A DNA stretch of 64,000 nt from Brevibacterium casei CIP 102111 (GTDB lineage Bacteria > Actinomycetota > Actinomycetes > Actinomycetales > Brevibacteriaceae): positions 47,918 through 111,917 of the forward strand of contig NZ_FXZC01000008.1 of the NCBI RefSeq assembly GCF_900169275.1, given 5' to 3'. Numbering within the stretch: the first letter of the stretch is position 1; each line of letters starts with the position of its first letter. The notes below the pieces were generated by a model, which saw nothing but the letters and a program-made list of their open reading frames with translations, had not been told where the DNA came from and made no database searches. This document shows positions 1-9,873 of the stretch, in pieces. A program made the position numbers and the translations under genes.

Positions 1-1
1 G

Positions 2-826
2 GAGGCGCTCGAGCGCCAGCGGGAGCCGTGGTGGCGCTTCCTCACCCGACTCAAGCGGACCTACCCGCGCGGCTACTCCAAGCACGGCGAGCTCTGCGAC
101 CCGCAGTACGTCATCTCCCGGATCTCCGCGCTCACCGGACCCGAGGCGATCTATGCCGCAGGCGTCGGCCAGCACCAGATGTGGGCGGCGCAGTTCGTCG
201 AGTTCGAACGGCCCCGCTCGTGGCTGAACTCGGGCGGGCTCGGCACGATGGGCTACTCGGTGCCCGCGGCGATGGGCGCGAAGGTCGCCGAACCCGACCG
301 CGTGGTCTGGGCCATCGACGGCGACGGCTGCTTCCAGATGACCAATCAGGAGCTCGCGACGTGCGCGCTCGACGGCATCCCGATCAAGGTCGCCATCATC
401 AACAACTCGTCGCTGGGCATGGTGCGCCAGTGGCAGACCCTCTTCTACGACGGCCGCTACTCGAACACCGACCTCAACACCGGGCACGAGACGATGCGGA
501 TCCCTGACTTCGTGGGTCTCGCCGAGGCGTACGGCTGCTTCGCGCTGCGCGTGGACAGCAATGACGACGTCGATTCGGCGATCGAGCAGGCGCTGGCGAT
601 CAACGACCGGCCCGTGGTCCTCGACTTCACGGTCCCACCCGATGCGATGGTGTGGCCGATGGTCGCCGCCGGGGTCTCGAACGACGAGATCGAGTACGCC
701 CGCGGCATCCGCCCCGACTTCGACGGCGACGGCGACGGACCGATCGAGTCCGTCATCGAAGAGGGCGATTCCGAGGACAACGACACGCTGCGCTCCGTGG
801 CTCAGATCGAAGGAGGCCTGGAATGA
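2..826 (+). CDS. ilvB: Acetolactate synthase large subunit, C-terminal part
   Basis: The window opens inside this gene, and reading from base 2 gives an uninterrupted frame to a TGA at 824-826. It is the catalytic subunit of acetohydroxyacid synthase, the ThDP-dependent enzyme that condenses pyruvate with pyruvate or 2-oxobutyrate in Val/Leu/Ile synthesis. The visible part holds the C-terminal ThDP-binding domain: [17 protein letters not shown], then the [11 protein letters not shown] metal/ThDP motif (about base 320) and the NN pair that closes it. The stop overlaps the ilvN start (ATGA), so the two subunits are translationally coupled. The N-terminal half, promoter and any attenuator lie outside the window. 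Identity is secure. Confidence 0.95.
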   Translation, partial: EALERQREPWWRFLTRLKRTYPRGYSKHGELCDPQYVISRISALTGPEAIYAAGVGQHQMWAAQFVEFERPRSWLNSGGLGTMGYSVPAAMGAKVAEPDRVVWAIDGDGCFQMTNQELATCALDGIPIKVAIINNSSLGMVRQWQTLFYDGRYSNTDLNTGHETMRIPDFVGLAEAYGCFALRVDSNDDVDSAIEQALAINDRPVVLDFTVPPDAMVWPMVAAGVSNDEIEYARGIRPDFDGDGDGPIESVIEEGDSEDNDTLRSVAQIEGGLE

Positions 827-1335
827 CGAGCAGGCACACGCTCTCCGTCCTCGTCGAGAACAAGCCCGGTGTGCTCACACGCTTCACCGGACTCATCGCT
901 CGCCGCGGGTTCAACATCCACAGCCTCGCCGTCGGCGTCACCGAACACGACGAGCTCTCTCGGATCACGGTCGTCGTCGACGTCGGCGACGTCCCGCTCG
1001 AGCAGGTGACGAAGCAGCTGAACAAGCTCGTCAACGTCATCAAGATCGTCGAGCTCGAACCCGATTCCTCGGTGCGCCGGGCCCACGTCATCTACAAGGT
1101 CAAGGCCAACGCTGCCACGCGACCCCAGGTCGCCGCCGCCGTCGAGATGTTCCGCGGCTCGATCGTCGACGTCTCCACGGACTCCGTGTGCGTCGAGGCG
1201 ACCGGTGAGCTCGGCAAGGTCGAGGCCCTGCGCGACGTCCTCGAGCCCTTCGGGATCAAGGAGATCGTCCAGTCCGGCACCGTCGCGATCGGGCGCGGAC
1301 CGAAGTCGATCACCGACCGGGCCCTGCGCGGCTGA
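823..1335 (+). CDS. ilvN: Acetolactate synthase small (regulatory) subunit
   Basis: Regulatory subunit of acetohydroxyacid synthase; it binds the end-product valine through an N-terminal ACT domain ([17 protein letters not shown], residues about 4-20) and stabilises IlvB. The length of 170 aa is normal for actinobacterial IlvN. The ATG at 823 was chosen because an AGGAGG sits at 811-816 and the codon overlaps the ilvB stop. The C-terminal domain ([18 protein letters not shown]) is complete. Oddity: the last codons and the stop lie in a 31-bp tandem duplication that continues into the intergenic region, so the reading frame ends in the first copy and a second TGA follows in the next copy. Confidence 0.96.
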   Translation: MTSRHTLSVLVENKPGVLTRFTGLIARRGFNIHSLAVGVTEHDELSRITVVVDVGDVPLEQVTKQLNKLVNVIKIVELEPDSSVRRAHVIYKVKANAATRPQVAAAVEMFRGSIVDVSTDSVCVEATGELGKVEALRDVLEPFGIKEIVQSGTVAIGRGPKSITDRALRG

Positions 1336-1382
1336 GCCGGCGACCGACCGGGCCCTGCGCGGCTGAGCCGGTGACCGACCGG
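1312..1382 (+). repeat. 31-bp tandem repeat across the ilvN stop codon
   Basis: About 2.3 copies of a 31-bp unit (starts 1312, 1343, 1374) whose first copy contains the last ilvN codons and its TGA. The first 29 bases of units one and two are identical. It looks like a local slippage duplication of the gene end; no hairpin or function is evident. Confidence 0.9.
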
Positions 1383-1432
1383 CACCGACACCGCGTTCCA
1401 CGGAGTGGAACGACAGTCGTCTCAACAAGTGA

Positions 1433-2524
<1,092 letters not shown>

Positions 2525-2551
2525 TCGTCTGCCCGGGTGGACCGGGAGATC

Positions 2552-2587
2552 GAAGGCGCCGAGGGAATCGCCTCCCTCGGCGCCTTC
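2552..2587 (+). terminator. Bidirectional terminator between ilvC and the dpp operon
   Basis: Perfect 15-bp inverted repeat (2552-2566 against 2573-2587) with a 6-nt loop, lying between the convergent ilvC and ABC-ATPase genes. No U-tract follows, as is common in high-GC actinobacteria. Confidence 0.8.
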
Positions 2588-2673
2588 GTCGTCTCGTCGG
2601 CCGTGGGCCCGGTGCGCGCGCTCCACGGGAAGCCCGAGCAACGCGGGCTCGCCTGTGCCGCGAACCGGATCGC

Positions 2674-4464
2674 CTACGCCGCGAGCCGCGCCGCGCGTCT
2701 GGCGGCCTGGACCGCGGGATCGGGCACCGGTGCGGACTCGATGAGCTCCCGGGTGTAGGGCTGCTGCGGGTCGGTGAGCACCTGCCTGCTCGATCCCTCC
2801 TCGACGATGCGCCCGTCGCGGAGGACGATGACGCTCGAGGCGAGCTGTTCGACGACGGCGAGGTCGTGGCTGATGAACAGGCACGCGAACTCGCGGACCT
2901 CGTGGAGGTCGGCGAGGAGCCGGAGCACTCCGCGCTGGACGGAGACGTCGAGGGCCGAGGTCGGTTCGTCGGCGATGAGCAGTTTCGGGCGCAGCGCGAG
3001 CGCGCGGGCGATCGCGACACGCTGCCGCTGGCCGCCGGAGAGCTCGTGCGGGTAGCGCTCGGCGAAGTCGGCCGGCAGCTGGACGTCGGTGAGCAGCTCG
3101 CTCACCCGTGCCTCGATCTGCCGGGTTCGCAGGTCGGTGTGGACGCGCAGCGGCTCGGCGATCTGCGAGCCGACCGACCGGCGCGGATTGAGCGAGCCGC
3201 GCGGGTCCTGGAAGACGACGCCGACCTCTGCCCGGTGCCGCCGTTGTCGTCGGTTCGGGCGGGTGGTCACGAGTTCGCCGTCGACGAACGCCTCACCTGA
3301 GGTCAGCGCCTGCCCGCCGGTGAGGACGTTGGCGATCGTCGACTTGCCCGAGCCCGACTCGCCGACGAGCCCGGTGATCTGCCCTGCGGGAACGACGAGG
3401 CTGACGTCGTCGAGGGCGACGACCCGGCGGCCCGAGGAGCGGTGGACGACGGTGGCGTGCTGCAGCTCGGCTGCGGGCACTGGGCCGGTCGCGGACCCGG
3501 CGGCTGCGCGGGACTCGACGCCCGCGCGGGGCCCGACGTCCGCGCGGGACCCGGCATCCGTCCGGGACCCGGCAGCCGCCTCGGCGGGGGAGTCGTCCCT
3601 CCGCGCGACGACCGCGGAGAGCCGCGGCACGGCGGCGAGCAGCTCCCGGGTGTAGGCCGAGGTCGGGTCGGAGAAGATCTGGGCGACCGGACCCGTCTCG
3701 ACGATGCGGCCGTCCTTCATCACGGCCACCCGGTCGGCGATGTCGGCGACGACGCCCATGTCGTGGGTGATGAGGAGGACGGCCTGGCCGGCCTGCGCCT
3801 GGGCGAGGAGGAGGTCGAGGATGCCCGTCTGCACGGTGACGTCGAGGGCCGTGGTCGGCTCGTCGGCGATGAGGACCTGCGGTGAGTTGATCGTCGCGAG
3901 CGCGATCATCGCCCGCTGCAGCTGGCCGCCGGAGAGCTCGTGCGGGAAGGCCCGGGCGACCTGCTCGGGGTCGCGCAGGCCGACGGTGCGCAGCTGCCGG
4001 ACCACCCGCTCTCCGAGGTCCGGCCCGGGACGGCGGGTATGGGCACGGACCGCCTCGGCGATCTGATGGCCGACCCGGAACATCGGGTTGAACGCGCTCA
4101 TCGGCTCCTGGAAGACGACCCCGACCCGCTCCCCGCGGATCGCCCGCAGCCGTTCCTGGTCGAGGCCGACGAGGTCGACCCCATCAGCCGCCGGGGCGGG
4201 GGCCGATTCCGCCGAGTCGGGGGCCGGTCCCGCCGGGGCGGGGGTGCCCTCCTCGGCGCACAGGAGCACCGACCCGGACTCGCTCGCCCCCGGCACGAGG
4301 CCGAGGGGAGCGAGTGCGGTGACGGACTTGCCCGACCCGGATTCGCCGACGAGGGCGAGGATCGAGCCCGGGACGAGGTCGAAGGACACGTCCCGGGTGA
4401 CCTGGCGGGAGCCGAAGGAGACCGAGTAGTCCCGGTAGCGCAGCGCGGGATGCGGACTCGTCAT
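2674..4464 (-). CDS. Peptide ABC transporter, fused double ATPase (DppD-DppF type)
   Basis: Energises the peptide-type importer encoded upstream. It has 596 aa with two complete ABC domains. The first has Walker A GESGSGKS at about 40-47, signature LSGGQLQR and Walker B LIADEPT. The second has another GESGSGKS in the second half, signature LSGGQRQRVAIARAL and LLIADEPTSALD. The two halves match the DppD and DppF (OppD/OppF) subunits fused in one chain, a common actinobacterial arrangement. The linker is low-complexity and repetitive (GSRTDAGSRADVG and variants). The ATG at 4464 is one base from the stop of the binding-protein gene, so the two are coupled. Substrate (di- or oligopeptide, or nickel) cannot be told from sequence. 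Confidence 0.93.
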   Translation of the reverse strand: MTSPHPALRYRDYSVSFGSRQVTRDVSFDLVPGSILALVGESGSGKSVTALAPLGLVPGASESGSVLLCAEEGTPAPAGPAPDSAESAPAPAADGVDLVGLDQERLRAIRGERVGVVFQEPMSAFNPMFRVGHQIAEAVRAHTRRPGPDLGERVVRQLRTVGLRDPEQVARAFPHELSGGQLQRAMIALATINSPQVLIADEPTTALDVTVQTGILDLLLAQAQAGQAVLLITHDMGVVADIADRVAVMKDGRIVETGPVAQIFSDPTSAYTRELLAAVPRLSAVVARRDDSPAEAAAGSRTDAGSRADVGPRAGVESRAAAGSATGPVPAAELQHATVVHRSSGRRVVALDDVSLVVPAGQITGLVGESGSGKSTIANVLTGGQALTSGEAFVDGELVTTRPNRRQRRHRAEVGVVFQDPRGSLNPRRSVGSQIAEPLRVHTDLRTRQIEARVSELLTDVQLPADFAERYPHELSGGQRQRVAIARALALRPKLLIADEPTSALDVSVQRGVLRLLADLHEVREFACLFISHDLAVVEQLASSVIVLRDGRIVEEGSSRQVLTDPQQPYTRELIESAPVPDPAVQAARRAARLAA

Positions 4465-4465
4465 C

Positions 4466-6136
4466 TCAGCCCTTGAGGGAGGCCTTGAAGTACACGGGGT
4501 AGGCCGGGAACTCCCCGATGACGAAGTTCTCGACGTTCGACCCGTGGAGGAAGGAGTTCTTGTTGTACGTCAGCGGCACGACGGGCGCGTCCTCCATGAT
4601 CCGGCGGTCGGCTTCGGCCCACACCTTCTGCGCCTCGGTCGGATCGACGGTCTCGGTCGCCTTCCTGATGAGCGCGTCGACTTCCTTGTTCGAGTAGCGG
4701 GAGAGGTTGTAGTTGCCGTTGCCGATCTGCGAGGAGTCGAAGAGCGGCTGGATGTTGCCGTTGGCGGAGGGGAAGTCCGGCTGCCACGACCCGAGCACGA
4801 GGTCGTAGTCGGCGTCGTTGGCCGTGGCATCGGCGGAGTACGTGTTCGCGTCGACGGACTTGATCTCGACGGTGATGCCCGCTCTGCTGAGAGCCTGCTG
4901 GATCGCCTCGGCCTGCGCGACGAAGGTCGCGGAGTTCTGCGTGAGCAGGGTGAGCGTGCCGAGGTCGGCGCCGGCCTCGGCGAGCAGGGACTTCGCCTTC
5001 TCGACGTCGCCGCCGGGCTCGGCCGGGTAGAGGTCGTACTCCTCGCGTCCGGGAATGCCCGGCGTGATGAGCGTCGTCGCATAGTCACCGGAGATCTCCC
5101 CGCCGCCGGCGATGCGGAACGTGTTCTTGTCCACGGCGTAGTTGATCGCCTGGCGGACCTTGACGTCGTCGAGGCCGGGGCGCTCGGTGTTCATTGCGAG
5201 GTAGGCGAGTGCGCCGGGTCCGGAGGTGACAAGCCGGGACTTCGCGTTCGGATCGTTCTGGACCTGCGCGAGCTGGGAGGCGGGCACGAAGCTCGCGGAG
5301 AACCCGTTCTTCGCATCCCCGGAGTCGGAGATGAGCGCCTGGGAGGTCACCGAGGCGTCCTGGCCGAGCTTGAAGACGACCGAGTCGGGTCCGGCCGTGC
5401 GCACCGGGTCGGTGTCCTGCTGCCACTGGTCGTTGCGGGTGAGCACCGCTTCGGCACCGGACTGGTTCGACTCGACCTTGTAGGGACCCGAGGCGATGGG
5501 GTCGATGCCGTACCGGCTCGGGTCGTCCTCGCCCTCGGGCACGGGGGAGAAGGCCGGCATCGAGACGATCCAGGGGAAGTCGCCGAAGGAGGAGTTGAGG
5601 CGGAAGACGATGGTCTTCTCATCCGGGGTCTCGATCGAGGCGAGGTCCTCGCCCTTGAACGGGCCCTGGTATTCGGCGCCGCCCTCGAGCAGACCCTTGT
5701 GGTAGCTCAGGCCGCCGGAGAGCTCGGTGGAGAAGGAGCGTTCGATGCCGTACTTGATGTCCTGCGTCGTGATCGGCTGGCCGTTCTCGTACTTGAGTCC
5801 GTCCTTGAGGGTGAACGTCCACGTCTTCCCGTCGTCGCTGACCGTGCCGGTGTCGGTGGCGAGGTCCGGGACGACCTTGCCGGGCTTGTCGGGCTGGATG
5901 TCCCACGTCGTCAGCCGACGGTGGACGAGCGAGAGCGAGGTGATCGCGAGTCCCTGGCTCTTGCCGGGGTCGAAGTCGATGTCGGGAGCGTCGGTGAAGA
6001 TGTTGAGCGTCCCGCCCCTCTGCGTCTCACCGAGGGTGTCGCCCCGCGAGTCGTCGTTGAGGCCGGGGTTGGCGTTGCAGCCGGTGAGCACGAGGCCGAG
6101 GGCGAGGGTGGCGGCGGCGAGGCCGATGCGCTTCAT
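4466..6136 (-). CDS. Peptide ABC transporter substrate-binding lipoprotein (SBP family 5)
   Basis: Extracellular receptor of the dpp/opp-type importer. The ATG at 6136 begins a classical lipoprotein signal peptide, with charged MKR, a hydrophobic stretch and the lipobox LTGC with lipidated Cys20, and is preceded by AAAGGA. The mature protein shows family-5 landmarks: GGTLNIFTDAPDIDFDP near the N-terminus, WTFTLKDGLKYENGQPITTQDIKYGIERS, and VRQAINYAVDKNTF. Length 556 aa is typical. It lies 166 bp downstream of the permease genes and 1 bp before the ATPase gene. The family is certain; the transported peptide is not known. Confidence 0.92.
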   Translation of the reverse strand: MKRIGLAAATLALGLVLTGCNANPGLNDDSRGDTLGETQRGGTLNIFTDAPDIDFDPGKSQGLAITSLSLVHRRLTTWDIQPDKPGKVVPDLATDTGTVSDDGKTWTFTLKDGLKYENGQPITTQDIKYGIERSFSTELSGGLSYHKGLLEGGAEYQGPFKGEDLASIETPDEKTIVFRLNSSFGDFPWIVSMPAFSPVPEGEDDPSRYGIDPIASGPYKVESNQSGAEAVLTRNDQWQQDTDPVRTAGPDSVVFKLGQDASVTSQALISDSGDAKNGFSASFVPASQLAQVQNDPNAKSRLVTSGPGALAYLAMNTERPGLDDVKVRQAINYAVDKNTFRIAGGGEISGDYATTLITPGIPGREEYDLYPAEPGGDVEKAKSLLAEAGADLGTLTLLTQNSATFVAQAEAIQQALSRAGITVEIKSVDANTYSADATANDADYDLVLGSWQPDFPSANGNIQPLFDSSQIGNGNYNLSRYSNKEVDALIRKATETVDPTEAQKVWAEADRRIMEDAPVVPLTYNKNSFLHGSNVENFVIGEFPAYPVYFKASLKG

Positions 6137-6302
6137 GATGGTCCTTTGCGTGGAGTGGGTGGAGTGGAGTCGAGTGTCTGAGCGGCTTTGGTCTGGGTGC
6201 CTGGGGTCTGGGCGTACGGGGCCCGCAGGCGCCGACATCGCTGCCGCCGACATCGGCGCCGGTGCTGTGTCAGTCGGTGCGGCGGGAGCCGGGAGGGCAG
6301 GG

Positions 6303-7298
6303 TCATCGGGCGGCTCCGATCCGCGGGTCGAGGACGGAGTAGCTGAGGTCGGCGATGAGGTTGGCGATGATGACGACGGCGGCGGCGAAGAGGGTGACGC
6401 CGACGATGACCTGGATGTCGAGGCTGGCGACCGATTCGAGGAGCAGGGTGCCGACCCCGCCGAGCGCGAAGACCTTCTCCGTGATCACCGCCCCGCCGAG
6501 CAGGCCGCCGATGTCGATGGCGAACAGCGTCGTCAGGGGCACGACGAGGTTGCGCAGGCCGTGCTTGCCGACGACGACGGTCTCGCTCAGCCCCTTCGCC
6601 CGCGCTGTGCGGATGTAGTCCTGGCTGAGCACGTCGAGCATCTGCCCGCGCGTGAGCCTCGCGTAGATCGCGCCATTGGCGATCGCGAGCACGACCCAGG
6701 GCAGGATGAGATGGAACGCCCACAGCGCGGGGTTCTCCGTCAGCGGGACATACCCGCCGATGGGCAGGACGTTGAGGACGAAGCCGAAGAGGAGCACGCC
6801 GAGGAGGCCGAGCAGATACGTGGGTGCCGAGATCCCCGTGATCGCCGCCCCCATCACCGCGGAGTCGGTGAACGTGCCCCGCTTGAGTGCGGCGAGCAGC
6901 CCCGCGGCGATGCCGCCGATCGCCCAGAGCACCGCGGCGCCGAGGGTGAGCGAGAGCGTCACCGGCAGACGATCGAGGATGAGGGCGGTGACCGAGTCGC
7001 GCAGGCGGAACGAATACCCGAAGCACGGGGCATTGCAGTGGATGGCCGTCGTGCCTTCGCCGAAGGTGCGTCCGCCGATGATGCCGGCGAGGAAGTCGAC
7101 GAGCTGCTTCCACCACGCCTGGTCGACGCCGAGGTAGCGCTCCACCTCGGCGAGGCGCTCGGGGGAGCAGGGCTTGCCGCACGAGAGCTGGGCCGGGTTG
7201 GTGGGCATGAGGTAGAAGATCGCGAAGCACGCGGCCGCGATGAGGAGGAGGACGACGAGTGCGCCGAGGATCCGGGAGACGATGAATCGGAGCCTCAC
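6303..7298 (-). CDS. Peptide ABC transporter permease (DppB type)
   Basis: Inner-membrane permease, 331 aa, of the BPD_transp_1 family. It starts with a transmembrane helix (ALVVLLLIAAACFAIFYL) followed by the N-terminal extracellular loop carrying the SCGKPCSPERL segment found in many actinobacterial DppB proteins. The EAA-type cytoplasmic loop (YIRTARAKGLSETVVVGKHGLRN) contacts the ATPase. The GTG at 7298 overlaps the stop of the preceding permease gene (GTGA), so start choice is supported by coupling. It forms the channel with the DppC-type partner. Confidence 0.92.
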   Translation of the reverse strand: MRLRFIVSRILGALVVLLLIAAACFAIFYLMPTNPAQLSCGKPCSPERLAEVERYLGVDQAWWKQLVDFLAGIIGGRTFGEGTTAIHCNAPCFGYSFRLRDSVTALILDRLPVTLSLTLGAAVLWAIGGIAAGLLAALKRGTFTDSAVMGAAITGISAPTYLLGLLGVLLFGFVLNVLPIGGYVPLTENPALWAFHLILPWVVLAIANGAIYARLTRGQMLDVLSQDYIRTARAKGLSETVVVGKHGLRNLVVPLTTLFAIDIGGLLGGAVITEKVFALGGVGTLLLESVASLDIQVIVGVTLFAAAVVIIANLIADLSYSVLDPRIGAAR

Positions 7299-8251
7299 GG
7301 CTGACCTCCTGCGCTCATCGGGTCGGCCTTCGCCGTCTCCCCGCCCCGCTCCTCGGCGGGGTCGAGGGCGTCGCGGAGACCGTCGCCGAACATGTTGAAG
7401 CCGAGCGTGACGAGGAAGAGCGCCATGCCGGGGAAGATGAGGTACATCGGGTCGACCTGGACCCACGAGATGGCATCGGAGATCGAGCGCCCCCACGACG
7501 GGGTGGGCGGGTTGACGCCGACCCCGAGGAAGGACAGGGCCGCCTCGGCGCCGATCTTGCCGGGTATCGAGACGGTCGTGAAGACGATGACGGTGGCCGC
7601 GATGTTCGGCACGATCTCGCGGACGATGATGCGGGCCGATCCCGTGCCCTGTGCGGCGGCGGCACGGACGAAGCCGCGTTCGCGCAGGGACAGGGTCTCG
7701 CTGCGGACGACGCGGGCGACCTGCGGCCATCCGAAGAGGCCGATGACGAGGATGAGGAGGAGCGGGCGCGGGAAGCTCGCGGGCACGGTGGCGGAGAGCG
7801 CGATCGCGAAGATGAGGAACGGGAAGCCGAAGACGATGTCGGTCAGGCGCGAGAGGAGACGGTCGGCGATTCCGCCGAAGAAGCCGGCGATGAGCCCGAT
7901 CGCGACCCCGACGGCCACGGACACGACCGTCGCGGCGAGCCCGATGAGGAGGGAGACCTGGGCGCCGTAGGTGACGATCGCGAAGAGGTCCCGGCCCGTG
8001 CGCGGTTCGACCCCGAACCAGTGCCCCGCACTCATCCCGCCCAACGGCCCCGCCGGTGCCGTGTCCGGACCGAGGAGATCGGGGTTGTACGCGTACGGGC
8101 TGTTGCCGGTCAGCCACGAGAAGACCGGGGCAAGGACGGCGAGGAGGACGAAGAGGACGACGAGTCCGAGGCCGATCATCGCGGGGCGTGACCGGCGCAG
8201 ACGCGACCAGACGGTGTCTGAGCGACGGCGGCTGCGCGTCGGAGTGGGCAT
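7295..8251 (-). CDS. Peptide ABC transporter permease (DppC type)
   Basis: Second permease and first gene of the reverse-strand peptide-import operon (dppC, dppB, binding protein, ATPase). 318 aa with an Arg-rich cytoplasmic N-terminus, a first membrane helix (AMIGLGLVVLFVLLAVLAPVF) and the EAA loop (ERGFVRAAAAQGTGSARIIVREIVPN) of the DppC/OppC family. The ATG at 8251 follows GAAGGA; an upstream in-frame start lacks one. The C-before-B order is unusual compared with the enterobacterial dpp operon but the four-component set is complete. Start region promoter lies in 8252-8494; I see no clear -10/-35 pair. Confidence 0.92.
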   Translation of the reverse strand: MPTPTRSRRRSDTVWSRLRRSRPAMIGLGLVVLFVLLAVLAPVFSWLTGNSPYAYNPDLLGPDTAPAGPLGGMSAGHWFGVEPRTGRDLFAIVTYGAQVSLLIGLAATVVSVAVGVAIGLIAGFFGGIADRLLSRLTDIVFGFPFLIFAIALSATVPASFPRPLLLILVIGLFGWPQVARVVRSETLSLRERGFVRAAAAQGTGSARIIVREIVPNIAATVIVFTTVSIPGKIGAEAALSFLGVGVNPPTPSWGRSISDAISWVQVDPMYLIFPGMALFLVTLGFNMFGDGLRDALDPAEERGGETAKADPMSAGGQP

Positions 8252-8494
8252 CGGGGTCCTTCGATTCGTGGTCGGCTGGGCCAATCGCGTCCGGGATCGC
8301 CGAACTGCTCAACAATTATGCGCCTGATCGTCGCCTGTGCAAAGTCGTGAAGTTCCGTGACAGCCGCCGCCGGTGACCGCGGGTGACGGCAGGTGAGTCG
8401 GGGCGTGGCCGCGCGCTGCCGAGGGCCAGGTCACAGAGCCGGTGTTAGAGTCGCAGGGAGGACCACCCGGCCCATCCTCGAGGAAGGCGACATT

Positions 8495-9787
8495 GTGACG
8501 AACTACCGCTTCGAGAGCTTCACCCCCGCCTTCGACGAGTCGACGGGAGAGCCGGATGAGAGGACGAAGGGCTACTTCGCCTCGACGAGCGTCGGCTTCC
8601 ACGACTCCCGGTCGACCGATGAGGCGCTGAAGAAGCGCGTCCAGCGCGCGATCGACGACGACCGTCGGCTCACCGCCGTCTATGCCGAGAGCGAATACGA
8701 GTACGCGCTCGACTCCGGCATCCCCGTGGCGACCTTCGCGTGGTTCGAGAAGCTCGTCAACGTCGGCGGCGGCCGGCTCGTGCCCGCCCACCTCATCACG
8801 TGGGTGACCGTGCGCCCGACGCATCGGCGGCGCGGACTGCTCCGGTCGATGATGACGACCGACCTCGCCGAGGCGAAGGCCGCCGGCTACCCGTTCGCCG
8901 CACTCACCGCGACCGAGGGCGGCATCTACTCCCGCTACGGCTTCGGGGTGGCGACGTGGTCGCACGCGATCGAGGTCGACACCTCGCCGGGCTTCCAGAT
9001 GATCCGCGAACCCGACCGGCGGGTCGAGATGTGCCTGCCGAGCGTCCTGCGCGAACTCGCCCCGAAGATCTACGGCGAGTTCATGCGCACCTCACCGGGT
9101 GCGATGGAGAGGCAGCAGACCTACATCGAGCGGGCCACGGGGGATCTCAACACCGAGACGGGGGAGGCCGACCGCGGGGTCCGTGCTGCGCTCCACTTCG
9201 GTGAGGACGGGCAGCCAGACGGCTACGTGTCCTACAAATTCGCGGGCTGGTCGGTCAAGCCGCCGACGATCGAGCTCATCGACTTCGTCGCCGCCACCGA
9301 TGCCGCCTACGCCTCGCTGTGGTCGTTCCTCGCCGCGATCGATCTCTCGAGCCGGGTGACCTTCGGCGAATCGGCCGAGGACTCACCGCTGCCGTGGCTG
9401 CTCACCGACTCCCGCCGGGTGCGGACGACGTCGACCGAGGACAACATCTGGATCCGGATCCTCGACGTCAAGGCCGCCCTCGAGGCCCGCCCCTGGTACG
9501 TCGCGGGCACCCTCGTGCTCGAGATCGACGACCCGCAGGAGCTCACCGGCGGCAAGTTCCGCATCACCTCCGATGGGGAGAACGCCGTCGTCGAGACCGC
9601 CTCCGAGTCGACCCCTGCCGATCTCAGCCTCGGCATCGCCGAGCTCGGTTCGCTCTACTTCGGCGGTGCCGACCCCGTCATCCTCGTCCGTGCCGGACGC
9701 ATCGAGGAGAACGTCCCCGGTGCCGCCGTGCAGGCGAGTGCGATGTTCAGCCTCGGGCGGATGCCGTACTCGCCGAACGGGTTCTGA
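8495..9787 (+). CDS. Eis-family GNAT acetyltransferase
   Basis: 430-aa member of the Eis (enhanced intracellular survival) family: two N-terminal GNAT folds and a C-terminal SCP2-like domain. The acetyl-CoA loop is VRPTHRRRGLLRSMM (near residues 109-123), followed by the YSRYGFGVAT segment that carries the putative general-acid Tyr. The protein ends exactly in Phe, and in characterised Eis enzymes the C-terminal Phe carboxylate is catalytic. Known homologues acetylate aminoglycosides or other amines; the natural substrate here is unknown. The GTG at 8495 follows AGGAAGG at 8481-8487. A TAGAGT box at about 8447 may be the -10. Confidence 0.85.
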   Translation: MTNYRFESFTPAFDESTGEPDERTKGYFASTSVGFHDSRSTDEALKKRVQRAIDDDRRLTAVYAESEYEYALDSGIPVATFAWFEKLVNVGGGRLVPAHLITWVTVRPTHRRRGLLRSMMTTDLAEAKAAGYPFAALTATEGGIYSRYGFGVATWSHAIEVDTSPGFQMIREPDRRVEMCLPSVLRELAPKIYGEFMRTSPGAMERQQTYIERATGDLNTETGEADRGVRAALHFGEDGQPDGYVSYKFAGWSVKPPTIELIDFVAATDAAYASLWSFLAAIDLSSRVTFGESAEDSPLPWLLTDSRRVRTTSTEDNIWIRILDVKAALEARPWYVAGTLVLEIDDPQELTGGKFRITSDGENAVVETASESTPADLSLGIAELGSLYFGGADPVILVRAGRIEENVPGAAVQASAMFSLGRMPYSPNGF

Positions 9788-9873
9788 GGACTTTCCCAGA
9801 ATCTGAGATCTCGTGAACGCTTTCCCGGACTCACCTAGGATGGGCCCGTCCCGGAACCCTAAGGAGTCTGTTC

